Source of the DNA: Alloascoidea africana
Lineage: Eukaryota; Ascomycota; Alloascoideomycetes; Alloascoideales; Alloascoideaceae
Direction of reading: 5' to 3'
NCBI GenBank assembly: GCA_030581615.1
Contig: JAKTTT010000041.1
Span: 143,561-207,560 of the forward strand
Length of the DNA stretch: 64,000 bases
A program made the position numbers and the translations under genes. Below, piece after piece: positions 37,001-48,345 of the stretch; positions within the stretch are counted from its first letter, which is position 1, and the number at the start of each line of letters is the position of its first letter. Under the pieces are notes generated by a model. That model searched no databases and was not told the origin of the DNA. It saw only the letters and a list, made by a program, of their open reading frames with translations.

Positions 37001-38831
37001 TTGAAGCAAAAAGTAGTTCCCAACTAATTATGTCCCCAAACAGATTTCTTGGGGAAACGGTCCGAACAAATACTAGCTAAATAAAGTACTGTTACATAGC
37101 TCGTTTCAAAAATATGAGGCTATAAACCATTTACCATGGCAAGAACGTTCCAATTTAGCATTTGAAAGACATACTTATCTGACGTATGCGACTCATGGCT
37201 ATGTGAACTCGGAGACTCAATTTCAATATCAGACCATAGACTGTAATCTTTGTCAACACCTTCCTATTTTTAGATGTATCGATTAAGGCATTAAACAAAA
37301 TTTCTACCATCTTTACAACTTTACCTAGATATAGACCATTCTATGTTTCAAAAGTTTGTACAGTCATTTGGAGAAGCATCAGTGAACTAAAAGATGTGTA
37401 AGCTTATACATCAAAATTCAAACGGCAGTTAACCATCCCACTCCGAGGATTACATAGGTTAGTAACGGCAGAAAATATGTTAGAAAGTACATGTTCTTTT
37501 GTGCGTTTATGCTTGTTTGCCCCACTGCGTCGACTATTACATTCTGAGTTTGATTTTCACATAAGTAAAACACCAGGGTTTCTACAGATCGGAAGAAAAT
37601 TTGCGGTTGCACCCTTTCAACTTTTAAATAGGTTAAACAATTGGGAGAATAAATTTGACCAAGTTTCTCCAGGATTCTTACACAAAAGTCTGAAGAAAAA
37701 GCATGATCGTAGGGGCTTAAGTTAACTATACATCGATTCACGCAGAGTCATCCCACTTTGATAGAAATGGACATGTGAAAACCAGGCTCAATTTCCAGTT
37801 AAAGATTGAAATTTAAAGGTGAGAACTTGTATTTTGAAGGCCCTTTTTTAAGGGCGATGAGGGAGCCCCATTAAACTTTCATTCTAAGGCAAAGACGGGA
37901 ACAATAGAGCTAACCACTTTTAAAGTGGTAATGCTTGTTCCCAAAACTGTGCGAAAGTTTACACTACAGCTTAATCGTGCATACCGCTCAGAGGTTAATG
38001 GTATTGCCATAGTGTAGCATCGAAAGTTGAAAAGTATTCTTTCAGGTACTATATCCCTTTACTTGGCGACTATTGTCCACCATTGAGCTTCGAATAAAAC
38101 ACATTTTTATATCTGTACTTTCCTTGGTTTCACAAATAAAGAACCTCTTGTTAAGAGCAAAATTTTGATCGTCATTCGACTCTTGTGTGAATAAAAGCTT
38201 GCCGATTTTGTTGGATGTATGACCTTTAACAAAGATTCTTTGAGAAAATCAGAGATCAATTCGATTTGGACAATTATTAAGCGTTTATGCCAGTAATACT
38301 TTATTGTACGTTTATGAGTCCCAAGATTTGGGAAATCTTGTTATCGATATCCTTTCTGAAGGGATGAATAGTATCCGCAGCTTTATAATTATATCTGGAA
38401 CACTTTAAAAGTTGTTCACCTGCCACGAGATAATTGTAATAGGAAAAATCATTAAAATCTCGGAGGCAGCCTCTCCGGCTTGTGCACTACAAGAGCAAAA
38501 TACCCTTTCGAGAAGAATGGCAGAGGCGTAGTCGGAGTCCTCTCTTGGGAAATCCCGTGTTCTTTCGGCTCAAAGTGTGCTCCATCTAATCCAAAGAGAC
38601 ATGCCATGCCCTAAGATCAAGCTATCCTAATTGCTTAATGAGCTACTGTGAAGCAAAACAAAGCCTGGATTGTGATCGAAAAGGTGAAAGGCAATGCCAA
38701 AGCATTTGATACTTGGTGAATTGTTCACTATACTACTACGTATTCATCTACTAATGTGGCGATCACTCATCAGCATAGTACAATGCATTTTCTGGGACAA
38801 AAACATTGCTTGCGATTTGCTGTGGATCATC
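34093..38831. other. 4.7-kb intergenic region upstream of the velvet gene
   Basis: It lies between the velvet gene start and the catalase 3' end, so almost all of it is velvet upstream DNA. The first 1.2 kb is somewhat richer in G+C and purines; open frames there (34409-34609 +, 34678-35052 -) show no homology. Beyond 35.3 kb the DNA is AT-rich. The 107-codon frame at 37418-37741 starts with GTG. No RNA gene recognised. Confidence 0.55.
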
Positions 38832-40526
38832 TTAGAACTTTGTCAGGCCAAGTTTAACCCTTTTCTGGTATTCCTCGAGAGAAAGGTGTCGATATTTGAC
38901 TCCTAATCCCTCGGCTACCTTTTTGCCTAGCTCAGGATCAATCAGTCCCATTACAAGAGAAACATTCTCTTTGATCCAAGGAACCCTAACTTTGTCTGCA
39001 TTTCCAACCACATTTGATACAAATCTTTCTTTAACAGCATCGTCATATACTCGCTGGTACAATTCTCTTGGCTGGTCCAAATCCGCTTCTGTGATACCAG
39101 AGATGTAAAAGCTTGCTTTGCTCCATAATATCTCCTCGTGCATATTTCTTTCTGCTTCAGTTTCAAAGGTCTTGGGAACAACACCCACGTATGACTCAAT
39201 ACTCGAGTTGGTATGGCTTCGCAGTGGCCTCAAGGTACTCAAGTATGCTGGCCTGTTACCTTGGTTGTCGAAAGCCATGAATCCATCCCTTTGAAAATTC
39301 CCCCCGAGAAAAGGACAACCTGATCCCTTGATCATTGTCAGCGGCTTGTTCACAGGCAACTGTTGATAGTTCACTCCCAACCTATACCTATGAGTATCTG
39401 GATAGGAAAAAAGGCGGGATTGTAACACAGGATCATTTGAAGGGTAAATTCCGTCAATCAAATGAGAAGGACTGAAGGCAACCTGCTCTATTTCGCTAAA
39501 AAAATTGGTGGGGTTCTTGTTCAGAGTCATTTTCCCAAACTTCCTCAATGGAAAGTCTTTATGAGGCCAGATTTTCGTCAAATCAAAGATTGAAAACTTG
39601 AACTTTTCTGCCTCTTTCATAGTCATAGTTTGGATGTAAAAGGTCCAGCTTGGATAGTTCCCTTCCTCAATAGCATCAAACAAATCCTTATGGTGAATAT
39701 CAGGGGCGGACCCTGCTAACTCGAGTCCTTCTTCTTGGGTGTAGCATTTGATGCCTTGGTCAGAAATAGCATGAATTTGAACGTAAGTTAATTCTCCTTT
39801 GGCATTAACAAAATTAAAGGTGTGGCCTGAGTATCCATTCATATGTCTCCAGCTATAAGGGATGCCACGATCGCCAAACATATACGTGATCTGATGCAAG
39901 GCTTCAAGGTTTTGTGTCCAGTAATCCCAAGCCATTGTGGAGTCGGTATTCAAGTTCAAATGTGTTTCTGGATCCCTTTTTTGAGTATGTATGAAATGGG
40001 GGAACTTGTTTGGATCTCTAAGAAAGAAAATTGGAGTGTTGTTGAAAACCCAGTCTAAATTCCCTTCTTCTGTCCTCATTTTAATCGAGAAGCCTCTGGG
40101 ATCTCTTAACGTATCTGCAGATCCCATTTCTCCCCCCACGGTACTAAACCTAACGGTAACTGGAAACTGAGTTCCTATTTCTGCAAAGGACTTTGCAAAC
40201 GTCACATCTGCGAGTGAATCTGTGACTTCAAATATGCCATGAGCACCACCTCCTTTAGCATGGACAACTCGTTCTGGGATTCTCTCACGGTCAAAATGAG
40301 CAAGTGAGTCCAACAAATTGAAATCTTGAAGAAGCAATGGCCCATTTGGACCTGCTCTCTGCGAGCCATAGGGATGCAAAGGTGATGCCCAGCCATTAGA
40401 CGTTACATATACTGCATCGTCTTGGGAATTATTTAACAACTCTTTCGAAGGCATTTTTGAGTCAATTGTATTTGCAACAATCTGGTGCAAGCGTGAGATA
40501 GCAAGAAGACACGGCAAAAATCTCAT
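38832..40526 (-). CDS. Monofunctional heme catalase, CatC-like
   Basis: 564 residues from the ATG at 40526, or 540 from an ATG at 40454 (residue 25) in the better AAAAATG context. It dismutates hydrogen peroxide. Active-site elements are present: distal His in RVVHAKGGGAHG, distal Asn in DWVFNNTP, and proximal Tyr in RLFSYPDTHRYRLG. The GAHG and HMNGYSGHTF variants differ from GAFG and GYGSHT of S. cerevisiae Cta1/Ctt1 and recall the CatC group of filamentous fungi. The C-terminal TKF resembles the SKF targeting end of Cta1, suggesting peroxisomes. The extra 24 N-terminal residues (MRFLPCLLAISRL) are hydrophobic and basic, so the long form could be targeted elsewhere. Upstream sequence is duplicated (40521-40609). 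Confidence 0.95.
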   Translation of the reverse strand: MRFLPCLLAISRLHQIVANTIDSKMPSKELLNNSQDDAVYVTSNGWASPLHPYGSQRAGPNGPLLLQDFNLLDSLAHFDRERIPERVVHAKGGGAHGIFEVTDSLADVTFAKSFAEIGTQFPVTVRFSTVGGEMGSADTLRDPRGFSIKMRTEEGNLDWVFNNTPIFFLRDPNKFPHFIHTQKRDPETHLNLNTDSTMAWDYWTQNLEALHQITYMFGDRGIPYSWRHMNGYSGHTFNFVNAKGELTYVQIHAISDQGIKCYTQEEGLELAGSAPDIHHKDLFDAIEEGNYPSWTFYIQTMTMKEAEKFKFSIFDLTKIWPHKDFPLRKFGKMTLNKNPTNFFSEIEQVAFSPSHLIDGIYPSNDPVLQSRLFSYPDTHRYRLGVNYQQLPVNKPLTMIKGSGCPFLGGNFQRDGFMAFDNQGNRPAYLSTLRPLRSHTNSSIESYVGVVPKTFETEAERNMHEEILWSKASFYISGITEADLDQPRELYQRVYDDAVKERFVSNVVGNADKVRVPWIKENVSLVMGLIDPELGKKVAEGLGVKYRHLSLEEYQKRVKLGLTKF

Positions 40527-40587
40527 ACTTATAGCGTTTAACCAAAGAGGGTCTAGCTTCAGGGACGGGTCTAAGATCGGGTCTCAT
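40462..40587 (-). other. Out-of-frame upstream ORF overlapping the catalase start
   Basis: An ATG in the second copy of the upstream duplication opens a 41-codon frame, out of frame with the catalase. It runs over the first catalase ATG and ends at a TGA only 8 bases before the internal ATG at 40454. If transcribed, it could favour initiation at the internal ATG. No transcript start is known, so this is inference. Confidence 0.4.
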
Positions 40588-40609
40588 TTATAGCGTTTAA
40601 CAAAAGAGG
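40521..40609. repeat. Direct duplication at the catalase start
   Basis: Copy A (40521-40550) and copy B (40582-40609) share TCTCAT plus a 22-bp core, TTATAGCGTTTAACCAAAGA and two more bases, with one mismatch. GGGTCT recurs between and after the copies. Copy A contains the first catalase ATG (minus-strand CAT at 40524-40526). Confidence 0.85.
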
Positions 40610-41746
40610 ATCGGGTCTCAGATTTGTAAATCAACTTTTCTAATTGCCCTAAATCTAGGCCTGGAGAGGAAGACTCTTACTAGTAAGTTATCAATCTTTT
40701 CAATTGCTTCTTAATCCTTAGTGTACGCTTGCACATCCTTAAAATGCTCCTGAATCATAAATTAGAATGAATGCTAACATGACAAACACATGCGAATCAC
40801 TCAGGATGGTCCTCAAAATGGAGATTTAAAAGATGCACTTTTCCACATTTAGTAATAATAGGACAAATTTGGAAGTACCACGTGATTAGATTATGCATAG
40901 AAAACCGATCTAGATCACGAGTAGGTAGTTCAGACGCTAGTATAGCCAATCCGGAAAGTGCACGTGAGTTTTACGGTTATACAAAGATAACCGATCTAGA
41001 TTAAAAGTTCTACTCCCCAGAAATGCTGACGAAGGAAAACGTTCCAAAGCTTGTAGAATTCTACAGGCTGAGGTATGTGGCCAGTCTGAGCAGATGGAAC
41101 TCTCAGAATGAGTAGCAAGATCTAAGTACCCGGTTGAGATATAAAGCCCGGGTTGCTGGTTGATTAAGAGCGCTTTCATAATTGCTTGATTTTATTAAGA
41201 AATCCACCAAAGGCTCTATGTGGGTGCCCCTCTCGAGCAAATAAGAGGAGTGCAGGTGTTTAGGTAGTTAATCATTCAAGGCACAGTAATATAAACGAAA
41301 AAACCGGAAAAAAGTTGGCGATTTAGACACTATTGTTACACTAGCTTCCAGAGCAATCCAATTAACACAAACTGAGACATTGACATAAGATGAAGTAATG
41401 CAAATTTCCCCCTTACAATTGGTCAATTGGTGCTTGGAAGCAACATTTATAAAGTATTACCGGTCTTTTTCCTGTAAACAACTGAAAACGAAAGAAAAGA
41501 CCGTTTGATGTTTGCTCCAAGACCGATTTACTTCTCACGCTTGCAGTAACGTCTATTCGTTTGAAGTACTGTTGGAGTAACCAGGCAGTGGTTTCTCTTT
41601 GTTCCCCTTGGTCCATAAATGCTTTTTGCTTACTCTAAGTTTCCGATAGAAGCGCATTTAACAGTTAAGAATTGCTTGACCTCTCCAATGTATTGATCTA
41701 TATAAGACGTTGATGAACATGCATTATTTTCAAGTATATTCCAGCA
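40527..41746. other. Intergenic region between catalase and BNI1
   Basis: Upstream DNA of the catalase and downstream DNA of BNI1. It holds the duplication near 40.55 kb and the paired CACGTG modules near 40.9 kb. A 67-codon ATG-started frame (41413-41616, -) has balanced composition but no homology I recognise; it could be a small gene or a first exon and is left uncalled. Confidence 0.5.
40879..41001. promoter_or_regulatory. Two repeated modules: CACGTG followed by ACCGATCTAGAT
   Basis: CACGTG at 40879-40884 with ACCGATCTAGAT at 40904-40915, then CACGTG at 40961-40966 with ACCGATCTAGAT at 40990-41001. The order is the same in both, with start-to-start spacing of 25 and 29 bp. They lie 350-480 bp upstream of the catalase start. 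The pairing suggests a composite binding site for an E-box factor and a partner. Confidence 0.55.
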
Positions 41747-44700
41747 TCAATAATCATAATAAGAATCTAAAACAAAATCATCATCATAACTGTCATCTTC
41801 CTCATTCTCTTGTTGCTTTTCTTTTTGTTCTACTTCGTCAGGTACTTTCATCTTAGCTTGAACAGTTAAATCAATTGCTGGTGATAATTTAACCCCCTTT
41901 TCCTCACTTTCCGACGGATTTTCCTCATTAACCTTAATCACTCCATCTTTTTCTTTATGAGCAATGAGGACTGTCTCGTTTAATGATGACGAGGAAGAGG
42001 ACCTTGTTGTTATATTCTCCAGTTTCTGAGAGCTTGCCAGAATACCCAAACTGCTTGATCGCGAATGCCCTAATTGCCTTTCTAACATTTGTTTTCGCAA
42101 CTGTTTTGCACTGAGAGTCTTTGAATCTCTATTTTCTCTGCTAGATGGTGACCTTTTACGCAATTCATTCAACATCTCTCTAGCTCTAGAAGCACCTACC
42201 TTTTCATCGTCTCCTGAATCAATGCTGTGGTCCATTTTTTGCTCATTATTGGTTTGATCAATAGAATTTAGCGGAACGGATAAACTCTCCACAGAAGAAT
42301 TCCGAGAATGGGAATTAGGGGTAGCAGTGACCATGTTGCTTGTATTATCTGAACTGCTCTTGTTTTCATCATCGACGGAGCTGAGAAGATTTCTCTTGTT
42401 CTCCACCATATTTTTACGAGCCAAAGCTCGTTTTCTAGCCGAAATACCACCACTCCCACTTTTCATTGGTCCAGCAGCCTTCAATCTCTCAAGAAGCGTA
42501 TCCATAACAGCTACTTCTTCAGTTTGACCTTCCTCTAGACTTTCGCCCTTCTTTTTCTTTTCTTCTATCATGGCGGCCTTTCTCTTTGAATTCTGTTCAA
42601 CCATCTTCTTTCTCATTTCATAAGCACGCTGTTCATCTTCACGAATAAGATTCTCCTTATTCGCCTTTTTGAGCTCTTCGATAAAACTAGCAAATTTCCC
42701 AAAGAATCCATTGCGTGCATTCTCGTCTCTTGAATCCTCACCAAAGTACTTCATCATTTTCTCAAATTCATTCATCGTTGCTCTAATCTGGTCATCCATC
42801 AGCTCTGCTTTCTTTCTAGCTTTTCTTAAACCAGGTAAGACGGTTGACAACACCTTATCTTTTGGATGAAATACTGTTGGATCGCTCAACTTTCCAATAT
42901 CAATCGAATTTTGAACATTTTGAATCATTCTTATAAATTCATGGCAATCCTTCGCAACCTGTTCAACTGAAATTCTCGAAGCTGCCATAACGGCCCGTAA
43001 ATCTTCAAATACTTGCGTCAAATCAGGGAAAATATTGCGAACGATACTTTCAACATAGTGAACAAAATTCATCTTGTTCTTATCGTCCTTTGTAAATACC
43101 AGTCGTTGTAATGTATCTAATTTAAAACCATCTGCTTGCTTTGAAGAGTCGTTCATGTAGTTTCCAACCATCAAAATGATGTCAAATATTCCTTGTAACT
43201 TCTCAGATTCGTGAAGCGATACACACGCTTTATCAATAAGATCCAGTTTATGAACCAAATCCGAATATTCCTTCTCGTAATTGGTGACTAAAGTTAAGGC
43301 ATTCATTCTTGATCGCCAGTAATGGCGTAAGTTGTAGCTCAACTCCAAAAAGATACGATCAGGTTTATCCAATTCGGAAGGATTTTTATCTGGAACTCTT
43401 TCTTTCTTTTCCTCGTCACCACCTTCTCTTACAGTCCAATCTGTACTATAGGGTTGCAAATTTTGAGCCAGAGTATTGCTAATCTCTACAAACTCATCTT
43501 TTGCAAAAAAATCCAGTATGTTGGCATGGGACATAACATCCTTTTCACAGTTTAGCACTTTATCTACGATCTTTGTATCAGAAAGTGTTGAGAACATATG
43601 CAAGTTGATGCCAAACTGCTGTGCCAGATCTCTTGGGAGAAATGTGACCTTAGCATCATCTTTTCCTGCTTTTTTCTTTAAGAAAGCTAAATTCTTGGCC
43701 TCTTTTGCAGCAAATATACTATCAATTTGATCAAAAATTCCTTTCGATATCAATTCGTTAGCGACAACTTCACGTTCGTCTCCAGATTTCAAATGAGCCC
43801 AAAATGTATGCTCCACATTTTCTAGCTTCTCCCAATGCATTTGCTTTAGTTTCTTTTTTGGGCGAGGTATCAAAGAATCATCTTTAAGGTCCAAATCGGT
43901 GTCATCAAGAATGGAATTATTTAGCCTTCCAAATGGCAATAATGGGGGAGGCGGTGGTGGAGGCGGAGGTGGAGGTGGTGGAGGTGCGCCTTGTCCATTT
44001 AAATTTGGTGGAAGAGGTGGTGGTGGTGGTGGCGGCGGTGGTGGAGGAGGAGGAGCTGTTGCTGGTTCTGACGACTCAACATTAGAATTATCATCTTGTG
44101 TCAAACTTTCTGAATCTAAAGATGGCCCATTCAAAAACTCAGGCAGAGGAGGTGGCGGCGGCGGGAGACTGGCTGAATTAGACAAATCAGATGCTGAAAC
44201 CGTAGTGGCACTTGCAATGTCAGGATATTTCTTCTGATCTTCTTCATCTGGTTCTTCCTCAGACTCATCGATTACCCCGAATTTACTAGTCAGCTCAGCC
44301 AAAAAGTCTGGCTTTGCTCCAAAGAGTTGGCTATTTGATTTGGATTTTATGGATTGCCTTCTTGTCCCTGATGAAGATGGTAAAAGAGAGACAGGAGAAG
44401 AGGCAGTTACCAGTATATCAGGTTTGTTATTGTTCTCGGAAGTCTCATCATTTGATTTCTGTTGTGTTTTCAGACCGAGCAGCCCAGCCTCAATCTCCAT
44501 AAACCGTCTGGAATCTCTGAAACCTCGCTTAGGGTTGTGAGTTGATACAAGTTCCGAGGTAACAGCTTTTTCAATTTTCTTTTCTTCAATTTCCGTCTGA
44601 AGATTAGACACATATTTCAATGCAGATTCAACAGCCTCAGTGGTGGTTTCTGATTGCCCAGTTGATACAGCTTCTGTATCTTTCGCATCTTGGGCTGTTT

Positions 44701-47336
44701 CGCTTCCTATGGTTTTGATGCTCTGATCAGCTTGTCCAAATGGGCTGCTCGAATTCTTGCCAATTAAATGCTCCAGATCAATATTATGCTGATCGTGAAA
44801 CTCAGATAACAGTTTCAAGTATTTTTGTTCTACGTCATCACCATCCTTCAAACTGTTGATTAAAGTCTGCAATTTCTCCCTTAGCTCTTCTAGAATACCG
44901 CCATTTTCATTACCAAGCTTCAAAATCCGAGCCTTATCATCATTCAAATCTTCCAAGACAATATTACTGGCAGACACTGTTTTTCTATGTGTGGCCACAG
45001 AATCCCTTTGAATGATTGTCCCATTTACAATAGATTGGTTTCGAAAGTGTGAATGTCTAGCTCTTATTGCGGAAAATGATGATTTCTTATCTTCCGTATC
45101 CAGGTCTTTTTCCATGTCGCCTTCATGGTAATACTGAAAGTCTCCAGATTCCAGTTCTCGAGCTTCCACTTCCAAGCTTTCCATCTGATCGCGAAGTTGC
45201 CTCAATCTAGAAACTGTTTCAACATTGTCATCATCACCAGCGTTGAGAGAGTGATCGTTATCATCTGATGGGAACTGCCAATGTTGACCTTCGAGCTGAT
45301 ATTCTGCCTTTTTACGGGCAAGTTGGGACTTTAACTTTTCCATTAAAGCTTCCCTGTTCAATATTCCCCCATTCATTTTGATTTTTTCAGCTTCTTCAGT
45401 AGGAAAACCAGCTTCCATAGCATTATTACTTTCGTTCAACATCAAAAACAATTCACGTATTTCCAATTCCTGAGTTTGCTTTTCTTTCATGTGAGCTTGG
45501 TTCAATTCATTTATCTCCTCCTGCAAAGATTTATTCAATCTTCTTTGTTTTATCAAGATTTCATTCTGCTCTTTTAATTCTTGTTGCAAGCTTGCTAACT
45601 GATCATCTAAATTTTGTGCCATTTGCTTAGCCATTTCATCTCTAGCAGACTCAGCGAGTTCAGCTCTTTTTGCGCATTCTTTTGCATCCATCATTGCTCT
45701 TTTAGCTACATCATCGGTTTGGAGTCTATCCAACAACCGCTGGACCGAGAAACCCATAGTGGTTTTCAAATCGGAATCTGGTAATACCTTATCCATCACC
45801 ATACTTGAGACCATTCCATCCACCAACTGAAACATCTTGTTTCTGGTGTAAGGAGACGAATCTTGTCTTATCAACATCAAGTGTTGAATAGTGGAAATAA
45901 AGAAATTCTCTTCCTCGGTTCCTTTGATTTTGGACCAAATGTTGGAAACAACATCAACTGGGTTTCGAGGATCTTTGATTTCATCCAATTGTTCAGCTTT
46001 TACTAGTTCCTCGTAGTCCACGGCTTCAAACTCATCATACTTGTGTATCTGTTCCTCGATGGCAGGATATGACAATTGTTGCATTTTTCCCACAATTCTG
46101 ACAAGGCCACATGCCTTGAACTCAGACCGAATGTGAACTCGGACACGAAGATCTGAAGTACACTGGATAATTCCATTTAGCAATAACAGGGAAGCTAAGC
46201 AGTACTCTAGGACTTGAGTTTCGCTGGCTACTCCCGCATCTTTGAGTTCATCACTGGCCCCTACCATTGATCCCATCTTTCCTCTTCCATTTAGGGTATG
46301 CTCCACCACTTTAAGCCATGGCTCAAACCTCTTCAGTCTCGCTCCCTCAACAGCTAGACTTCGAAGCATGTCCATTGCATTAATGATACGATTATATCCT
46401 TTGGGGTGCTGCCAATGGGCTAAAAATGTGTAAATTTCGGTAACCAGCTTTCTTGTGGCAATTTTGGGAGATATCAATGACGCTGCCATAGTGGTGATAA
46501 ACTTTGACCTACGAACCGCATAGTCGGCTCCTTCTCCCAAGTTCATAATTGTTTTGATGCATTTGACAATTCCATACTCTTTTTCTAAAAGACTTTGGGT
46601 TTTTGATGCCTTGTGATTTATTTGCATCAACAAACTAGCCAACGCAGCAAGTCCTTGATTCTCTATAAACGATCTCACCCAAGTTACTGGCTCTGTCCGC
46701 AAAGAGGTCCAAAGATCGTTAAGCTCAATCAATGTTATAGATTCATCGTATATTCTATGAGCATACCAGATTGGATCATAGCGATTTTTATTCTCTTCCT
46801 GTTCACCAGCGACAGCATTTTTCGAGTTGGGGCCTTTGTTTCTGCGAAGCTCTGCTATATAATCTTGCTGGATAAGCATCCATTTTTTCTCTGTAGAGTA
46901 TGATTTAAAGTCTGCGCTTTTTTGTAATGCTTGAAAATCTCTTTTTTTCTATAACAATGTTAATTAATCATCCTCAACTACAAATAATTCAGATGGTCCC
47001 TACCATTAGGTGGTTAAATATTTTATCGATTACTTTGGGATCCTCAGGCATTTCAAGGCCCTTTGTGCTGCTTGAGCCAGATTGGCCTAATGGTGGTCGT
47101 GGTTTGTCACTTCTACCTCCAGGACTAGATGACCGCGAAACATGAACAGACCCGCTATCATCTTTTCCTACTTTCTGAACTTTTGAGTTTGACCGTGACA
47201 AGTGAGTTTTTTCAGCTTCATGTTTCTTTCGTGATTTTGAAGGTCCTCTGCGCAGCAAAGAGCGACTGGAGTAAGTTCGCCCCAGCTCTGAGTCTGACCC
47301 CAACCCATTTGTGTGTTGTTTAAACTGCCTATCCAT
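41747..47336 (-). CDS. BNI1: Formin Bni1 (2 exons)
   Basis: Exon 1 is 47004-47336 (111 codons), exon 2 is 41747-46948; the 55-bp intron (donor GTAGGG, acceptor TATAG) joins KIFNHLM to KKRDFQAL in phase. The protein has 1844 residues (S. cerevisiae Bni1 has 1953). Order: Rho-binding and FH3 region (about 95-500, with EKKWMLIQQDYIAELRR), coiled coil (about 500-620), FH1 with three proline runs (about 1037-1117), FH2 from KKLKQMHWEKLE (about 1139-1527) with RSRMNALTLVTNYEKEYSDL and GNYMNDSSKQADGFKL, then the tail motif VMDTLLERLKAAGP. It nucleates actin cables at bud and shmoo tips. The tail motif and the NYMNDSSKQA stretch favour Bni1 over Bnr1. The weak donor makes the splice the least certain part. 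Confidence 0.94.
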
Positions 47337-48345
47337 ATCTCTATGGCTACTGGTAAAGGGAAATTAGGGCTTAATGAGAATTATAAATGAAGTATAGTTG
47401 GTTTCAGTCTCATTGACTAGTACCAAGTCTTCATAAAATTTGGTTGTGTTCGAGAAAAGTGCAAAGGATAAAAGGGTACGAAGAAGCAGGGTGCCAGATC
47501 GCCTAGGCCCTCATCACCGTGGATAATTTTGAAACGCCTTTCCGTAGAGATGAGTTGGCTATTTTTGAAGTCTAATTACAGACTTTTCTGTCTATTTGTT
47601 TCACGATGTCCATAGTTGCATCCTTCCAACAGTTCAGCAGGGAATGTCTAGTTAACAGACTCGACATATCGTGCTGATTCTCATTTTTAAACTTAAAACT
47701 AACAAGAAAAGTTGTTGGTTCCCGTTGCCGCTCTTCTCAAGAATTTTGACCAAGCACTTTGGTGGTTCATTGAGAGACTCCTCACTGGGGTTGAATGTTC
47801 AGATTAATACCGCGGTGCTGGTTTCCATTCTTGGAATTTCTGGTTGCATGCTGCCTGAATAAAGAGGCGTGTAAGATGTCAAGTCTATGGCATTGGACAG
47901 TGCATATTTAATCTCATTGGTTGTTTAAACAAGAGATATCTTGCAGTTTCAATCAAATAAGAAGGTCACCAAAGAATCTAGTAGTGATGGAGCAACTGTT
48001 ATGAGTTTTCCTTCTTGATTCTAATAGCTATCCTACAACAATTGTGGAGGCAGTTTGGAAATCCACAACAAGACAAAGCTTTGCTCATAGTCTGTGATCA
48101 GCATATGGCTTTGGTCTAAAAGGCTAATTATTAGTGCTCAATTAGATAAAGAATCCCTTAGATCTGATCTGGGGAGGTGAGCTTGATTGGCTTGGTTGGG
48201 TGGAGATGTGAGTGGTGCCTCAGCAACGCGTCCCGTGTTCTTTCCAAGACGCGAAAATTACCCGTCCACAATAATAGACGCGTCTTTTTCTGTCACCATC
48301 TTCTCTGCTGGCTTTGATTTCTCTCAACCGCGAAAGTTTAATGAC
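47337..48345. other. Divergent BNI1-TOF1 intergenic region
   Basis: About 1 kb shared by two divergent genes. The distal part is AT-rich without a recognisable gene. The last 150 bp before TOF1 carry clustered G1/S-type boxes, listed separately. Confidence 0.6.
48226..48335 (+). promoter_or_regulatory. Cluster of MCB/SCB-type boxes before TOF1
   Basis: Two ACGCGT MluI cell-cycle boxes (48226-48231, 48278-48283) and two CGCGAAA boxes (48250-48256, 48329-48335) lie within 120 bp of the TOF1 ATG. In yeast, MBF and SBF bind these motifs to drive G1/S genes, which include many replication factors. This also argues that the open frame upstream of 48346 is noncoding promoter. Confidence 0.7.

Noticed and set aside
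41413-41616. 67-codon ATG-started frame between catalase and BNI1
   Set aside because: Composition is plausible, but there is no homology, no convincing splice partner, and the length is near chance expectation. Left uncalled rather than dismissed.
43920-44237. Poly-Gly open frame on the plus strand
   Set aside because: It is the antisense of the proline-rich FH1 region of BNI1.
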